64,000 nt of DNA from Serratia sp. M24T3. Lineage in GTDB: Bacteria > Pseudomonadota > Gammaproteobacteria > Enterobacterales > Enterobacteriaceae. Shown here one piece after another: positions 55,286-64,000 of this stretch; within the stretch, counting starts at the first letter, position 1, and each line of letters opens with the position of its first letter. Under the pieces are notes generated by a model. That model was given only the letters and a program-made list of their open reading frames with translations. It was not told where the DNA came from and did no database searches. The stretch covers positions 1-64,000 of the forward strand of contig NZ_AJHJ01000012.1 of assembly GCF_000257645.1 (NCBI RefSeq), in the 5' to 3' direction. A program made the position numbers and the translations under genes.

Positions 55286-55339
55286 CCTGAAAAGGATCCT
55301 TGCCAGATGCCTTGGGGCATCAGTCTGGAAAATTCAGGA

Positions 55340-55681
55340 TTACTGGTTGTCTAATTTTGGCTTGTTAACAATATTAATCAGCACGCCAGCCTCGTTGAAG
55401 GTCAGAGTCAGGGTCTGCTGAGTCACGCCAGAATGGCTTGGCTCCTGACGGAACACGTAGAACCAGGTATTGTTGCCGAATGGATCATCCATCAATGGAG
55501 TACCCAGAATATAAGCAACCTGTTGCTTGGTCAGCCCGGTGTGGATCTTCTGTACATCAGCAGGAGCCAGGTAGTTTCCCTGATTGATATCAGGACGATA
55601 AACTACCTTCTCAATAGTGGAACAACCGGCAGTCAGCATCAGTAGTACTCCAGCGACGGCAGTTAGCGTTTTACAGCGCAT
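55340..55681 (-). CDS. bamE: Outer-membrane assembly lipoprotein BamE (SmpA)
   Basis: BamE is a lipoprotein subunit of the BAM complex that inserts beta-barrel proteins in the outer membrane. 113 residues with lipobox LTAGC (Cys near residue 20), [32 protein letters not shown] and WFYVFRQEP, all characteristic. It lies downstream of recN on the same strand, as in E. coli, with its own 112-bp upstream gap. Confidence 0.96.
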   Translation of the reverse strand: MRCKTLTAVAGVLLMLTAGCSTIEKVVYRPDINQGNYLAPADVQKIHTGLTKQQVAYILGTPLMDDPFGNNTWFYVFRQEPSHSGVTQQTLTLTFNEAGVLINIVNKPKLDNQ

Positions 55682-55793
55682 AGTCTTTACATTCCTTTAG
55701 GGCATAAGATGCCGATGATAATCGACCTTTCATCAGTTTGAAACCTTTGCAGGGCACCAGTATGACCGCTGAAATGTAAAAAAGTTGAGGTTT

Positions 55794-57455
55794 TTACGCT
55801 GCTAACAACTCTTTTGCATTGGCAAGGGTGTTCCTTGTCACTTCACTCCCGCCCAACAGACGAGCTAGTTCCTGCAAACGCGCTTTTTTATCTAACCGGT
55901 TCATCTGCGTTTCAGTTACTTCGCCATCGGTTTCTTTACTGACGAAATAGTGCTGATGTCCGCAACCGGCAACCTGAGGTAAGTGAGTAACACACATCAC
56001 CTGCGTGGACTCACCTAACTGGCGCAGTAGTTTACCGACAATCGCAGCGGTTGGGCCACTGATACCGACATCGACTTCATCGAAAATTAGCGCCGGGGTT
56101 TCCATTTTTTGCGCGGTAATCACTTGAATCGCCAGAGCGATGCGTGAAAGCTCACCGCCTGAGGCCACCTTTGCCAGTGCCTGTAATGGTTGACCCGGGT
56201 TGGTAGTGACCTGGAACTCGATACGGTCAGCGCCTTCAATGCTCAAATTCTCTGGCACAAACTGTACCTGAATATTAAATTTCCCGTGAGGCATTGAGAG
56301 GGTTTGCATGCTTTGCGTAATCAGCTGGGTTAACTCGTCGGCAAAATGCTGACGCTGATCGTGCAGAGCTCGAGCAATTTCAATCGCCTGCTGATGGTGA
56401 ACCTGCACGGCTTCGCTGAGTTCTGCCTGATTGGTTTCTTGATCGTCCAGCGCCTTTTGTTCTTCAAGCAGCTGACGATGCAACTCAGGTAACTCTTCGG
56501 CCGTGACATGGTGCTTACGCGCTAAAGCCATCTGGCGAGAAAGTCGCTGTTCCAGCTCGAATAAACGGTTTGGATCCATTTCCAGCCTTTCGCTGTAATG
56601 GCGTAGTTCATCGCTGGCTTCGCTGATTTGAATTGACGCATCATCCAACATGATGATCAAATCATTCATTTTTGGGTCAAGCTCTGCCAGTTCCGTCAGC
56701 TTGTTTTTAGCAGTGTAAAGCAGGCTGCTGATGTTTTGATTTTCACCGTCGCTGAGTAAATACAGTGCGCTCTGGCTGAGAGACAGTAGTTGTCCACTGT
56801 TAGCCAGAAGTTTGTATTCTTCGTCAATTTGCTCGTATTCCCCCTGAACTGGAGAAAACTCGTTTAGCTCTTTCAACTGATATTGCAGCAATTGACGGCG
56901 CGACTCACGTTCAGTGACTTGCTGCTGAAACTGCGCGAGCAAGCGGCAGCTTTGGTGCCAGTTTTGGTATGCGGTCCGCATCTGTGACAGTAAAAATGAC
57001 TGTGCCGCGTAGGCATCCAAGAGCTGTTTTTGATGTTCAGGCTTAACCAGCATCTGATGAGCATGCTGGCCATGAATCTGAATCAGGTGATGGCCAAGTT
57101 CACGCAGCTGTGACAACGGGACTGGCGTTCCGTTAATAAAGCCACGGGAACGCCCGTCTGCACTGATGGTACGTCGCAGAATGCAGTCGTGGCCTTCATC
57201 AAGCTGATTATCGATGAGCCATTGTTTGGCGGAAGGTGTATCTGCCAGCGTAAAGCGCGCGCAAACATCTGCCCGGCTAGTACCCAGACGAACCGCATTG
57301 CCATCGGCTCTGCTGCCTAAACAGAGACCCAGAGCATCAATGGCGATGGATTTACCCGCACCGGTTTCACCGGTTATTGCCGTCATACCCGCATGAAAAT
57401 CAATTTCTAACTCGCGAACAATGGCAAAGTTATTGATGGTTAATTGCGCTAGCAT
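55794..57455 (-). CDS. recN: DNA repair ATPase RecN
   Basis: RecN is an SMC-like ATPase acting early in double-strand break repair and strongly induced by the SOS response. 553 residues, equal to E. coli. Walker A GETGAGKS is at residues 29-36, the coiled coil covers about 150-350, the signature [16 protein letters not shown] is near 440, and Walker [12 protein letters not shown] follows. The start MLAQLTINN matches E. coli; the 27 extra upstream codons run through the LexA boxes. RBS GGAAGG. Confidence 0.97.
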   Translation of the reverse strand: MLAQLTINNFAIVRELEIDFHAGMTAITGETGAGKSIAIDALGLCLGSRADGNAVRLGTSRADVCARFTLADTPSAKQWLIDNQLDEGHDCILRRTISADGRSRGFINGTPVPLSQLRELGHHLIQIHGQHAHQMLVKPEHQKQLLDAYAAQSFLLSQMRTAYQNWHQSCRLLAQFQQQVTERESRRQLLQYQLKELNEFSPVQGEYEQIDEEYKLLANSGQLLSLSQSALYLLSDGENQNISSLLYTAKNKLTELAELDPKMNDLIIMLDDASIQISEASDELRHYSERLEMDPNRLFELEQRLSRQMALARKHHVTAEELPELHRQLLEEQKALDDQETNQAELSEAVQVHHQQAIEIARALHDQRQHFADELTQLITQSMQTLSMPHGKFNIQVQFVPENLSIEGADRIEFQVTTNPGQPLQALAKVASGGELSRIALAIQVITAQKMETPALIFDEVDVGISGPTAAIVGKLLRQLGESTQVMCVTHLPQVAGCGHQHYFVSKETDGEVTETQMNRLDKKARLQELARLLGGSEVTRNTLANAKELLAA

Positions 57456-57465
57456 GATCACCTTC

Positions 57466-57481
57466 CTGTATATAACAACAG
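57466..57481. promoter_or_regulatory. LexA box 3 of recN
   Basis: A perfect CTGT-N8-ACAG, 11 bp upstream of the recN start codon and overlapping the leader. Confidence 0.85.
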
Positions 57482-57483
57482 AC

Positions 57484-57499
57484 CTGTAATTTCGTACAG
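57484..57499. promoter_or_regulatory. LexA box 2 of recN
   Basis: A perfect CTGT-N8-ACAG; on the minus strand it overlaps a TATACT -10 box, so LexA would block RNA polymerase directly. Confidence 0.88.
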
Positions 57500-57505
57500 T
57501 ATAAA

Positions 57506-57521
57506 CTGGTTTTATATACAG
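57506..57521. promoter_or_regulatory. LexA box 1 of recN
   Basis: CTGT-ATATAAAA-CCAG on the minus strand, one change from the perfect box, with the -35 region alongside. It is the same sequence style as the main E. coli recN box. Confidence 0.8.
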
Positions 57522-57553
57522 TAAAGCCCTGATCATCTGAAATCAGAAAAAAA

Positions 57554-58432
57554 TCAGAATAATTTTTTAGACCAGCCAAGTTTTGTGCTCAATGTATTGA
57601 AATAGCTGTAGTCTTTTGGATGTATCAGATTCAGATGATAGTCGCTTCGCTTGATTATGACCTCTTCCCCTTGCTGGATGGGCAGGGCGATTTGTGAATC
57701 ACAGCTGATTTCAAGATCTGTGCTCATGTGTGAAAAACGTAGGCAAATCGTACTGGTGCTGTTGATTACCAGCGGTCGGGCCGACAAGGTATGCGGGAAC
57801 ATCGGTACCAGCGCTATCGCGTCCAGAGTCGGCATCAGTATTGGGCCGCCACCAGAAAGTGAATAGGCCGTCGAGCCGGTCGGCGTTGAAATAATCAAGC
57901 CATCAGAACGCTGGGAAAACGCGAAGCGGTCATCGATATACACTTCGAATTCGATCATGTGCGCGACTTTGCCCGGGTGAAGTACAACTTCGTTGATAGC
58001 AGTGCTCACGCGGCACTGTTTTTCACCACAGCGAACCATCGCCTCAAGCAGGAAACGCTGTTCGCTGATATATTCGCCCTTCAAGACGTCATCAAGCTGC
58101 TGCAATGCGTTGTCGGGGTCCAAATCGGTAAGAAAGCCCAAATTTCCGCGGTTGATTCCAATAACTTTTATGTCATAACGCGCCAAAACTCTGGCTGCAC
58201 CCAGCATATTCCCGTCACCGCCTACCACCACGGCGAGATCGGCAAGTTTGCCAATCTCAGCCAGCGTACCGGTTTGTGCGCCCTCCAGAGACAGCTCCTG
58301 CGCCACCTGACGCTCGACAATCACCTGATGACCTTTTGACACCAGCCAGTGATACAGCATCTCATGGGTAGCCAGAGCGGAAGGATGGCGAGGGTGTCCA
58401 ACAATCCCGATACACTCAAATTTTTTATTCAT
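57554..58432 (-). CDS. nadK: NAD kinase NadK
   Basis: NadK phosphorylates NAD to NADP using ATP. 292 residues, equal to E. coli. The catalytic GGDGN is at residues 71-75, [15 protein letters not shown] near 107-121, and [21 protein letters not shown] near 175-195. The start [10 protein letters not shown] has GAGGAT upstream; the longer frame reaches into the shared promoter region with grpE. Confidence 0.97.
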   Translation of the reverse strand: MNKKFECIGIVGHPRHPSALATHEMLYHWLVSKGHQVIVERQVAQELSLEGAQTGTLAEIGKLADLAVVVGGDGNMLGAARVLARYDIKVIGINRGNLGFLTDLDPDNALQQLDDVLKGEYISEQRFLLEAMVRCGEKQCRVSTAINEVVLHPGKVAHMIEFEVYIDDRFAFSQRSDGLIISTPTGSTAYSLSGGGPILMPTLDAIALVPMFPHTLSARPLVINSTSTICLRFSHMSTDLEISCDSQIALPIQQGEEVIIKRSDYHLNLIHPKDYSYFNTLSTKLGWSKKLF

Positions 58433-58499
58433 TGCTTTGGTTATCCTCGATACCGCATGTATGACACCTGGAGTATGGCTTGTAAATGAGATAACAGGC

Positions 58500-58527
58500 C
58501 TTGAATCCCCGGTTTTGATCCCCATAA
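58500..58527 (+). promoter_or_regulatory. Predicted sigma-32 promoter of grpE
   Basis: CTTGAAT and CCCCATAA are separated by 13 bp, very near the heat-shock consensus CTTGAAA-N(11-16)-CCCCATNT. It lies 43 bp upstream of the grpE ATG, matching the heat-shock control of grpE. Confidence 0.8.
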
Positions 58528-58569
58528 TAAGCCAACTAGCAAGACTAAAGCTAAAACGCGGAGATATTC

Positions 58570-59157
58570 ATGAGTAGTAAAGAACATAAGACGCCTAACG
58601 AGCAAGCCTCGGATGAACTGAATCAGGAACAAGAGCTGCATGCGGAAGCGGAAACTGAGGCGGCTGACGTCGTTGACCCGCGTGATGCACGTATTGCTGA
58701 ATTGGAAGCTGAGCTGAAAGATGCCCAGCAACGCGAGCGTGATAGTTTGCTGCGTGCGAAGGCAGAAATCGAGAATCTTCGCCGTCGTACCGAGCTGGAT
58801 ATCGAAAAAGCGCATAAATTTGCCCTTGAGAAGTTTTCAGGCGAGCTGCTGCCTGTAATCGATAACCTCGAGCGTGCACTGGATCTGGCTGACAAATCCA
58901 ACGCCGAACTGACTTCTCTTATCGAAGGTGTTGATCTGACACTGAAATCCCTGATCAATGCTGTGCGCAAGTTTGGTCTGGAAGTGGTTGCTGACGTTCA
59001 TGTACCGTTTAACCCGGAACTGCATCAGGCAATGACGCTGATGGAGTCCGAAGAGCTTGCCCCAAACCATGTAATCATGGTGATGCAAAAGGGTTACACC
59101 CTTAACGGTCGCTTGCTGCGTCCTGCGATGGTTGCGGTTTCTAAAGCGAAAGCTTAA
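58570..59157 (+). CDS. grpE: Nucleotide exchange factor GrpE
   Basis: GrpE releases ADP from DnaK. 195 residues (E. coli 197): an acidic, disordered start, a long paired helix (about 40-100, [20 protein letters not shown]), the four-helix part and the C-terminal beta domain with [11 protein letters not shown] and [19 protein letters not shown]. Its RBS is GGAG. It is divergent from nadK. Confidence 0.97.
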   Translation: MSSKEHKTPNEQASDELNQEQELHAEAETEAADVVDPRDARIAELEAELKDAQQRERDSLLRAKAEIENLRRRTELDIEKAHKFALEKFSGELLPVIDNLERALDLADKSNAELTSLIEGVDLTLKSLINAVRKFGLEVVADVHVPFNPELHQAMTLMESEELAPNHVIMVMQKGYTLNGRLLRPAMVAVSKAKA

Positions 59158-59206
59158 GTCACCAAAAGCTGGTTCATCGTGAGTTAGATGCGATCAGGCA
59201 AACACT

Positions 59207-59230
59207 AAAGGCACCCTCGGGTGCCTTTTT
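59207..59230. terminator. Terminator of grpE
   Basis: The stem AAAGGCACC / GGTGCCTTT with a CTCG loop is followed by TTTTT within the gap between grpE and the convergent ung. Confidence 0.85.
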
Positions 59231-59247
59231 GCTTTCTCGCGGGGGGA

Positions 59248-59928
59248 CTATTTCGGGAGCTGCGGCATCCAGTCGATGGGCTCCAGGCCTTGCTCTTCCA
59301 GCAGCTGGTTGGCAGTCGAGAAATGCTGACATCCCAAAAAACCACGATGTGCCGAAAGCGGGGAAGGGTGTGGGGCTTTCAACACTCGATGGCGAACCTG
59401 GTCGATAATGCTGCCCTTTTTCTGTGCGTGAGATCCCCAAAGCAGAAAAATAACCCCCTCACGATGAGTGTTGAGCATCGCAATGACTTTATCGGTGAAG
59501 GCTTCCCAGCCCAGTTTTGCATGGGAATGCGCCTGACCAGCTTCAACAGTGAGCACGGTGTTGAGTAACAAAACACCCTGATCGGCCCAACTTTGCAAAT
59601 ATCCATGACCAGGGCGCACGAAACCAGGAATATCCGTAGTCAACTCTTTGTAAATATTAACTAAAGATGGAGGTGCAGGGATCCCGGGTTTAACCGAAAA
59701 TGACAATCCGTGAGCCTGATTCGGACCATGATAAGGATCTTGCCCCAGTATAACGACCTTAACCTGTGAGAATTCCGTCGAGCGGAAAGCGTTGAAAACC
59801 TCTTCCTGCGGTGGATAAATTGTTTTGCCTGCTGCACGCTCGGCAGCAACAAATTTAAGAGTATCCACAAAGTAATTCTGCTGTTTTTCCTGGCCAATTA
59901 CATCGTGCCAGGTAAGTGGGGCCGCCAT
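59248..59928 (-). CDS. ung: Uracil-DNA glycosylase
   Basis: Ung removes uracil from DNA to start base excision repair. 226 residues. The water-activating motif GQDPYHG (about residues 62-68), NTVLTVE, and [10 protein letters not shown] with the catalytic histidine (about 187-196) are intact. It is convergent with grpE; in E. coli ung neighbours grcA and yfiF, so this is a rearranged junction. Confidence 0.97.
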   Translation of the reverse strand: MAAPLTWHDVIGQEKQQNYFVDTLKFVAAERAAGKTIYPPQEEVFNAFRSTEFSQVKVVILGQDPYHGPNQAHGLSFSVKPGIPAPPSLVNIYKELTTDIPGFVRPGHGYLQSWADQGVLLLNTVLTVEAGQAHSHAKLGWEAFTDKVIAMLNTHREGVIFLLWGSHAQKKGSIIDQVRHRVLKAPHPSPLSAHRGFLGCQHFSTANQLLEEQGLEPIDWMPQLPK

Positions 59929-60159
59929 ATGCGCTCTCCATCTATCCGTAATTTCAATGCGCGTAGCTTACCTTTTCAGGCCCGTCAGCGATACTATCTG
60001 TAACCCTGAATTGGTTTTTATCGACACTCTTTCTTTGTGTGCTGCTATTCAAGGGAAAATCGCGCAATATGGCCTGATAATCACAAAAACTCAGATTCTC
60101 CTCAGATTAAATATGAGCAAATTTAAGATCTCAGAACAAACTCAGAGTTAAATCATTTA
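59929..60159. other. Gene-free region between ung and the sRNA candidate
   Basis: About 230 bp without gene. In E. coli grcA (127 residues) lies between ung and srmB; no GrcA-like frame is present on either strand here. Confidence 0.5.
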
Positions 60160-60284
60160 TTCATCATAGCGTTAACACGATGAGTTATTTATCTTGGCTG
60201 GGTCTACGCAGTTTAAGATATTCCATTGGTGTTAGCGCTATTATCGCGCGTCCCGGCTAGCTTAATATGGCCGGGATTTTTTTT
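60160..60284 (+). ncRNA. ArcZ-family small RNA (candidate)
   Basis: The 3' part resembles ArcZ of E. coli as I remember it: GATATTCCATTGGTGTTAGC (60217-60236; ArcZ GATTTCCCTGGTGTTGGC), then GCGC-TATTATC-GCGC (ArcZ GCGC-AGTATTC-GCGC), then a terminator stem TCCCGGC/GCCGGGA (60251-60257, 60270-60276) with eight T residues (60277-60284). Upstream, TCATCATA and AAGAT also have counterparts. ArcZ is a Hfq-dependent regulator of rpoS and motility genes. The 5' end is uncertain. The locus differs from E. coli, where arcZ lies by arcB. Confidence 0.6.
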
Positions 60285-60318
60285 GGCTTATTTTCAGTTT
60301 TAATTGCTCTAGAAATAG

Positions 60319-60344
60319 AAAACCCCGCCATGTGGCAGGGTTTT
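60319..60344 (-). terminator. Terminator of srmB
   Basis: The arms AAAACCCcGCC and GGCaGGGTTTT (one mismatch) form a hairpin with T4CTATTTC on the minus strand, 26 bp past the srmB stop. Confidence 0.75.
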
Positions 60345-60369
60345 AAGTATGAGGCAATCTATTAACGCA

Positions 60370-61686
60370 TTAGCTTGCTTCAGTATTCGGCTTGCGGCGC
60401 TTACCAACGTTTTTAGCATCACGATGGCGTACTTTAACCTTAACCTTGGATTTCTCGCTCTCTTGCTTCTGCTTCTCTTTACGCTTGGCCAGCACCTTCT
60501 TGGAAGGTTTGCCGGTTGTTTTCGCGCTAGGAGCCTTAGTTGTTGGGCGCAGCTCGTCGATGACACGAGATTTCAGAGGCTGATCGAGATAACGCTCGAT
60601 TTTACCCAGCAGCAGGTGGTCATGCGCTTCTACCAGAGAGATCGCCGTGCCTTTACGTCCTGCGCGACCCGTTCTGCCAATGCGATGCAGGTAGGTATCT
60701 GCGGTCAACGGAATATCGAAGTTGAAAACGTGGCTGATATCGTTGATATCCAGACCGCGTGCGGCGATATCGGTCGCGACCAATACGTTAACGCGATCTT
60801 CAACCATGCGTTTAACTGCTTCGGTACGTTTAACCTGAACCATCTCGCCTTCAAGGTAGCAAGAGTTGATCCCAGCTTCACGCAACCAGCCTACCAGCTC
60901 GTGTACACGCTCGCGCTTACGCACAAAGATAACGGACTTGGTCACGTCTTCTTGTTTCAGTAAATGGCACAGCAGCGCGGTCTTATGCTTCAAATCATCT
61001 GCGCGATAATACCATTGCAGGATTTTCTTGCGCTCGCGGCGTGAGGGGTCAGCTTCAATCTCAACCGGTTCAGTCAGAATGCGTTCGGCAAATTCGCGAA
61101 TAGCTTCGCCTTCCAGCGTTGCAGAAAACAGCAATGTCTGTTTGCGCCAGCGGGCTTCTGCAGAAATGGTTTCGATATCCTGCGCAAAGCCCATGTCGAG
61201 CATGCGGTCGGCTTCGTCGAGGATCAGTGTTTCAATCGCGCGGCAGTCGAAGTTTTCTTCTTTAATGTATTGAAGCAAACGGCCAGTGGTGGCGACGACG
61301 ATATCCTGATTCTCGCTGAAGACTTCTGCGTGGTTCATATATGCTACACCGCCGGTAATTGTGGCGATGTCTAAATCGGTATGTGCTGCCAGTTCACGGG
61401 CCTGATCAGCCACCTGCATTGCCAGCTCGCGGGTTGGCGTCAGAATCAAGACCCGCGGTGGACCAGACTTTTTACGCGGAAAGTCCAGCAAGTGTTGCAG
61501 CGCGGGCAACAAAAATGCTGCGGTCTTGCCGGTGCCGGTAGGCGCCGAACCCAACACATCGCGTCCGTCCATCGCGGGCGGAATGGCCTCTGCCTGAATA
61601 GCAGTCGGGCGGCTATAGCCTTTATCGGTCAGTGCCTCGATTAGGCGTTCATCGAGTTCGAGTTCGGAAAAATTCGTTACAGTCAT
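60370..61686 (-). CDS. srmB: DEAD-box RNA helicase SrmB
   Basis: SrmB helps early assembly of the 50S ribosomal subunit. 438 residues: Q motif, Walker A APTGTGKT (residues 48-55), PTRELA, DEADRMLDMGF, SAT, and C-terminal HRIGRTGR. The tail (about 380-438) is Lys/Arg-rich (KKVLAKRKEKQKQESEKSK), as in E. coli SrmB. It is divergent from trmN6 across about 160 bp. Confidence 0.96.
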   Translation of the reverse strand: MTVTNFSELELDERLIEALTDKGYSRPTAIQAEAIPPAMDGRDVLGSAPTGTGKTAAFLLPALQHLLDFPRKKSGPPRVLILTPTRELAMQVADQARELAAHTDLDIATITGGVAYMNHAEVFSENQDIVVATTGRLLQYIKEENFDCRAIETLILDEADRMLDMGFAQDIETISAEARWRKQTLLFSATLEGEAIREFAERILTEPVEIEADPSRRERKKILQWYYRADDLKHKTALLCHLLKQEDVTKSVIFVRKRERVHELVGWLREAGINSCYLEGEMVQVKRTEAVKRMVEDRVNVLVATDIAARGLDINDISHVFNFDIPLTADTYLHRIGRTGRAGRKGTAISLVEAHDHLLLGKIERYLDQPLKSRVIDELRPTTKAPSAKTTGKPSKKVLAKRKEKQKQESEKSKVKVKVRHRDAKNVGKRRKPNTEAS

Positions 61687-61846
61687 GGTCTACCTCTACT
61701 TGGGGCGCCGATTATAGACGTGTTGGCCGCGATCTTCACCTATTTAAGCGTAAAGGCTCGCTTTTACTCCGCAAGGCTTTGTCTTATGCTTACGCCATTA
61801 TGACATTAGTACCCCGACTCTCGGGTAATTATCACAGGAAAGCGTA

Positions 61847-62590
61847 GTGACAGAAGCCGCCACCAACAAGCCTTTGCGCCGTAATGGGTTCACTTTTAAA
61901 CAATTTTTTGTCGCCCACGATCGCTGTGCGATGAAAGTCGGAACCGACGGCGTACTGCTCGGTGCCTGGGCACCGATAAGTCAGGCTTCCCGCATTCTTG
62001 ACATCGGTAGCGGAACGGGTCTGGTGGCATTGATGTTGGCGCAGCGAACTGCGGAAGAGGTATTGGTGGATGCCGTCGAGCTGGAAAGTGAGGCCGCCAG
62101 TCAGGCTCTGGAGAATTTCGCCGAGTCTCCGTGGCAACAACGCCTGAGAATTTTTGCCGAAGACATAAACCATTTTTCCCGGCGCAGTGCTCATCAATAC
62201 GATTTAATCGTGAGTAATCCGCCTTATTTTGAGTCTGCGGTCGCCTGTCGTGATGAAGCACGCAACGCCGCGCGGTACACCGAAACGTTAACTCATGACG
62301 CATTGCTGCGCTGTGCCGAGCAACTTATTACCGCGGCAGGAACGTTTTGCGTGGTTTTACCCTTTGAAATTGGACTGGCATTTGAACAGTCAGCGCAGCA
62401 ACGAGCTTGGCATACCCGGGCGCGGATAGATATTCGTGACCGGCCGGGAAAACCGTTAAATCGCATGCTGCTGGCTTTGTCAAAACAGTGGCGAGAGCCT
62501 GAGCATCACGAACTGGCTCTCCGCGAGCAGCTTAACGTCTACAGCACGGAGTTCCGAGAACTGATTGCTGATTTCTATCTGAACTACTGA
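61847..62590 (+). CDS. trmN6: tRNA1(Val) (adenine37-N6)-methyltransferase TrmN6
   Basis: TrmN6 (YfiC) methylates A37 of tRNA1-Val. 247 residues, start GTG at 61847 with AGGA eight bases upstream. The SAM-binding motif [12 protein letters not shown] (residues 51-62) and the NPPY catalytic motif (124-127) are clear. Its end overlaps the end of convergent nadB by seven bases. Confidence 0.95.
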   Translation: MTEAATNKPLRRNGFTFKQFFVAHDRCAMKVGTDGVLLGAWAPISQASRILDIGSGTGLVALMLAQRTAEEVLVDAVELESEAASQALENFAESPWQQRLRIFAEDINHFSRRSAHQYDLIVSNPPYFESAVACRDEARNAARYTETLTHDALLRCAEQLITAAGTFCVVLPFEIGLAFEQSAQQRAWHTRARIDIRDRPGKPLNRMLLALSKQWREPEHHELALREQLNVYSTEFRELIADFYLNY

Positions 62591-64000
62591 TTTTTTCCTG
62601 ATTTATTCATGAGGATTAACGGTTGCAGAATGGTTGGTTGCGAGTTCTCCAACAGGTCAGGATAGTCGAGAGTAAAGTGCAATCCACGGCTCTCTTTTCT
62701 TGCCATCGCGCTGCGTACAATCAGTTCGGCAACCTGAACCAGATTACGTAGCTCAAGTAAATTATTAGAAATCCTGAAATTAGCGTAATACTCGTCAATT
62801 TCGTGTTGCAGAGTATTGATACGACGCAGGGCACGTTCCAGTCTTTTGGTGGTGCGCACAATGCCTACATAGTCCCACATAAATAGTCGCAGTTCGTGCC
62901 AGTTGTGCTGGATGACGACTTTCTCATCTGAGTTATCGACTTTGCTTTCATCCCATGCCGGTAAACTTTTCGGCATTTTTGTGCGCGGCAGCCGCTCCAG
63001 AATATCTTCGGCAGCCGACCAGCCGTACACCAGGCATTCGAGCAAAGAGTTTGATGCTAACCGGTTCGCACCGTGCAATCCGGTATAGCTGACTTCGCCG
63101 ATAGCATAAAGCCCGTCGAGATCCGTTCTGCCGTGCTGGTCAACCATCACTCCGCCACAAGTATAATGTGCAGCAGGAACAATCGGGATCGGTTCGCGAG
63201 TGAGATCAATGCCCAACGACAGCAGCTTTTCGTCAATCATTGGGAAATGATGCTTGATGAACTCAGGCGGGCGATGGCTGATATCCAGATACATGCAGTC
63301 GGCACCCAAACGTTTCATTTCATGATCGATGGCGCGGGCAACGACATCACGCGGTGCAAGTTCGCCACGTGGATCAAAATCGGGCATAAATCGCGTGCCG
63401 TCAGGACGTTTAAGATAGGCCCCTTCTCCGCGCAGTGCCTCGGTCAGCAGAAAATTACGCGCCTGCGGATGAAAAAGACAGGTTGGATGAAACTGGTTGA
63501 ATTCGAGATTGGCGACACGACAACCAGCACGCCAGGCCATGGCAATACCATCACCTGAAGCGACGTCCGGATTTGTCGTATACTGATACACTTTTGCTGC
63601 GCCGCCGGTTGCCAGAACTACCGCTTTGGCACGCAGCGTTTCAACTTGTTCGATCTCACGATTCCATACATAGGCACCGACTACTCGTTGAGTGCCGGGC
63701 AGTCCGAGTTTGCTTGAGGTAATTAAATCAACCGCGTTATATCGCTCTTTTACGCTAATATTGGGGTGGGACCTTGCTTTCCCCACTAACGTGGTTTCTA
63801 CTTCTTTACCAGTAGCATCAGCAGTATGCAAAATACGTCGATGGCTGTGGCCCCCTTCCCGGGTCAGGTGATAGCGTTCATCTGAACTTTTGCCGGTTTC
63901 TGTGTCAAAGAGTACGCCCTGGTTAATCAGCCATTCAACGCAGTGTTTGGCGTTGCTGGCAATGAATTCGACGGCTTCTTTATCGCACAGTCCCGCGCCG
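62584..64000 (-). CDS. nadB: L-aspartate oxidase NadB (partial, cut by window end)
   Basis: NadB oxidises L-aspartate to iminoaspartate in NAD synthesis, with FAD. Only the C-terminal 470 or so codons are in the window; the gene continues past 64000 (E. coli 540 residues). [12 protein letters not shown], the FAD block [48 protein letters not shown] and [14 protein letters not shown] are all as in E. coli. An ATG at 63831 is internal and not the start. Downstream it overlaps trmN6 by seven bases. Confidence 0.96.
   Translation of the reverse strand, partial: GAGLCDKEAVEFIASNAKHCVEWLINQGVLFDTETGKSSDERYHLTREGGHSHRRILHTADATGKEVETTLVGKARSHPNISVKERYNAVDLITSSKLGLPGTQRVVGAYVWNREIEQVETLRAKAVVLATGGAAKVYQYTTNPDVASGDGIAMAWRAGCRVANLEFNQFHPTCLFHPQARNFLLTEALRGEGAYLKRPDGTRFMPDFDPRGELAPRDVVARAIDHEMKRLGADCMYLDISHRPPEFIKHHFPMIDEKLLSLGIDLTREPIPIVPAAHYTCGGVMVDQHGRTDLDGLYAIGEVSYTGLHGANRLASNSLLECLVYGWSAAEDILERLPRTKMPKSLPAWDESKVDNSDEKVVIQHNWHELRLFMWDYVGIVRTTKRLERALRRINTLQHEIDEYYANFRISNNLLELRNLVQVAELIVRSAMARKESRGLHFTLDYPDLLENSQPTILQPLILMNKSGKNQ

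Noticed and set aside
59957-60151. 64-codon frame as a possible GrcA
   Set aside because: It has no glycyl-radical motif and is too short.

Overview
This window is a piece of chromosome from a member of the Enterobacterales. Most housekeeping proteins are close in length and sequence to their Escherichia coli counterparts (KgtP, PssA, Pat, TrxC, EmrRAB, ProVWX, NrdHIEF, SmpB, RatAB, BamE, RecN, NadK, GrpE, Ung, SrmB, TrmN6, NadB). The tmRNA tag, ANDSQFESAALAA, is longer than the E. coli tag and from memory resembles the Yersinia type. With the gene content this suggests Yersiniaceae (Rahnella/Ewingella/Rouxiella/Serratia/Yersinia side), but the genus cannot be fixed by eye. No insertion sequence, integrase, CRISPR array or tRNA gene was seen; the only stable RNA gene is ssrA.

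Layout. 0-8.5 kb: kgtP, pssA, pat, tapT, trxC and yfiF, in E. coli order. 8.5-8.8 kb: a scar holding the C-terminal stubs of an AraC regulator and a zinc alcohol dehydrogenase. 8.8-13.6 kb: an emrR-OMF-emrA-emrB efflux operon carrying its own outer-membrane factor. 14.1-16.4 kb: a divergent MFS exporter/LysR pair. 16.4-20.9 kb: the glycine betaine operon proVWX with two tandem proX genes. 21.4-25.4 kb: a CitAB-type two-component system divergent from a 2-hydroxycarboxylate transporter, sitting between nrdF and proV, which are adjacent in E. coli. 25.5-29.3 kb: nrdHIEF, with two NrdR boxes 31 bp apart. 29.7-32.6 kb: ygaM, an MFS gene, ygaC and a DUF1198 gene. 32.7-52.1 kb: accessory DNA with a CYTH protein, a PhzF-like enzyme, an orphan siderophore-type N-hydroxylase, two solute-binding-protein/metallohydrolase modules without permeases, five GNAT acetyltransferases, an XRE-cupin regulator, two Ada-type alkylation-repair proteins, a 2OG-Fe(II) oxygenase, an AppA-like phytase and a PEP-mutase-like enzyme. 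52.7-64 kb: a DUF1471 gene, ssrA-smpB, ratAB, bamE, recN (three LexA boxes), nadK, grpE (sigma-32-like promoter), ung, a likely ArcZ-family small RNA, srmB, trmN6 and nadB (cut by the window edge).

How it fits together. The conserved blocks cover redox and DNA precursors (trxC, nrdHIEF), repair (ung, recN, ada), osmoprotection (proVWXX), trans-translation (ssrA-smpB) and NAD synthesis (nadB, nadK). The accessory middle looks like a nutrient-scavenging and chemical-defence neighbourhood: cleavage of peptides or acylated amino acids, phosphate release, small-molecule acetylation and alkylation repair.

Most interesting points: an ArcZ-like sRNA between ung and srmB with an altered seed; a 2-hydroxycarboxylate transporter whose binding motifs depart from CitS; two orphan binding-protein/hydrolase modules; a BesD/HalD-like oxygenase with the hydroxylase-type HxD triad; a two-gene deletion scar; and a block rearrangement relative to E. 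coli. All comparisons rest on memory of known sequences, without a database search.
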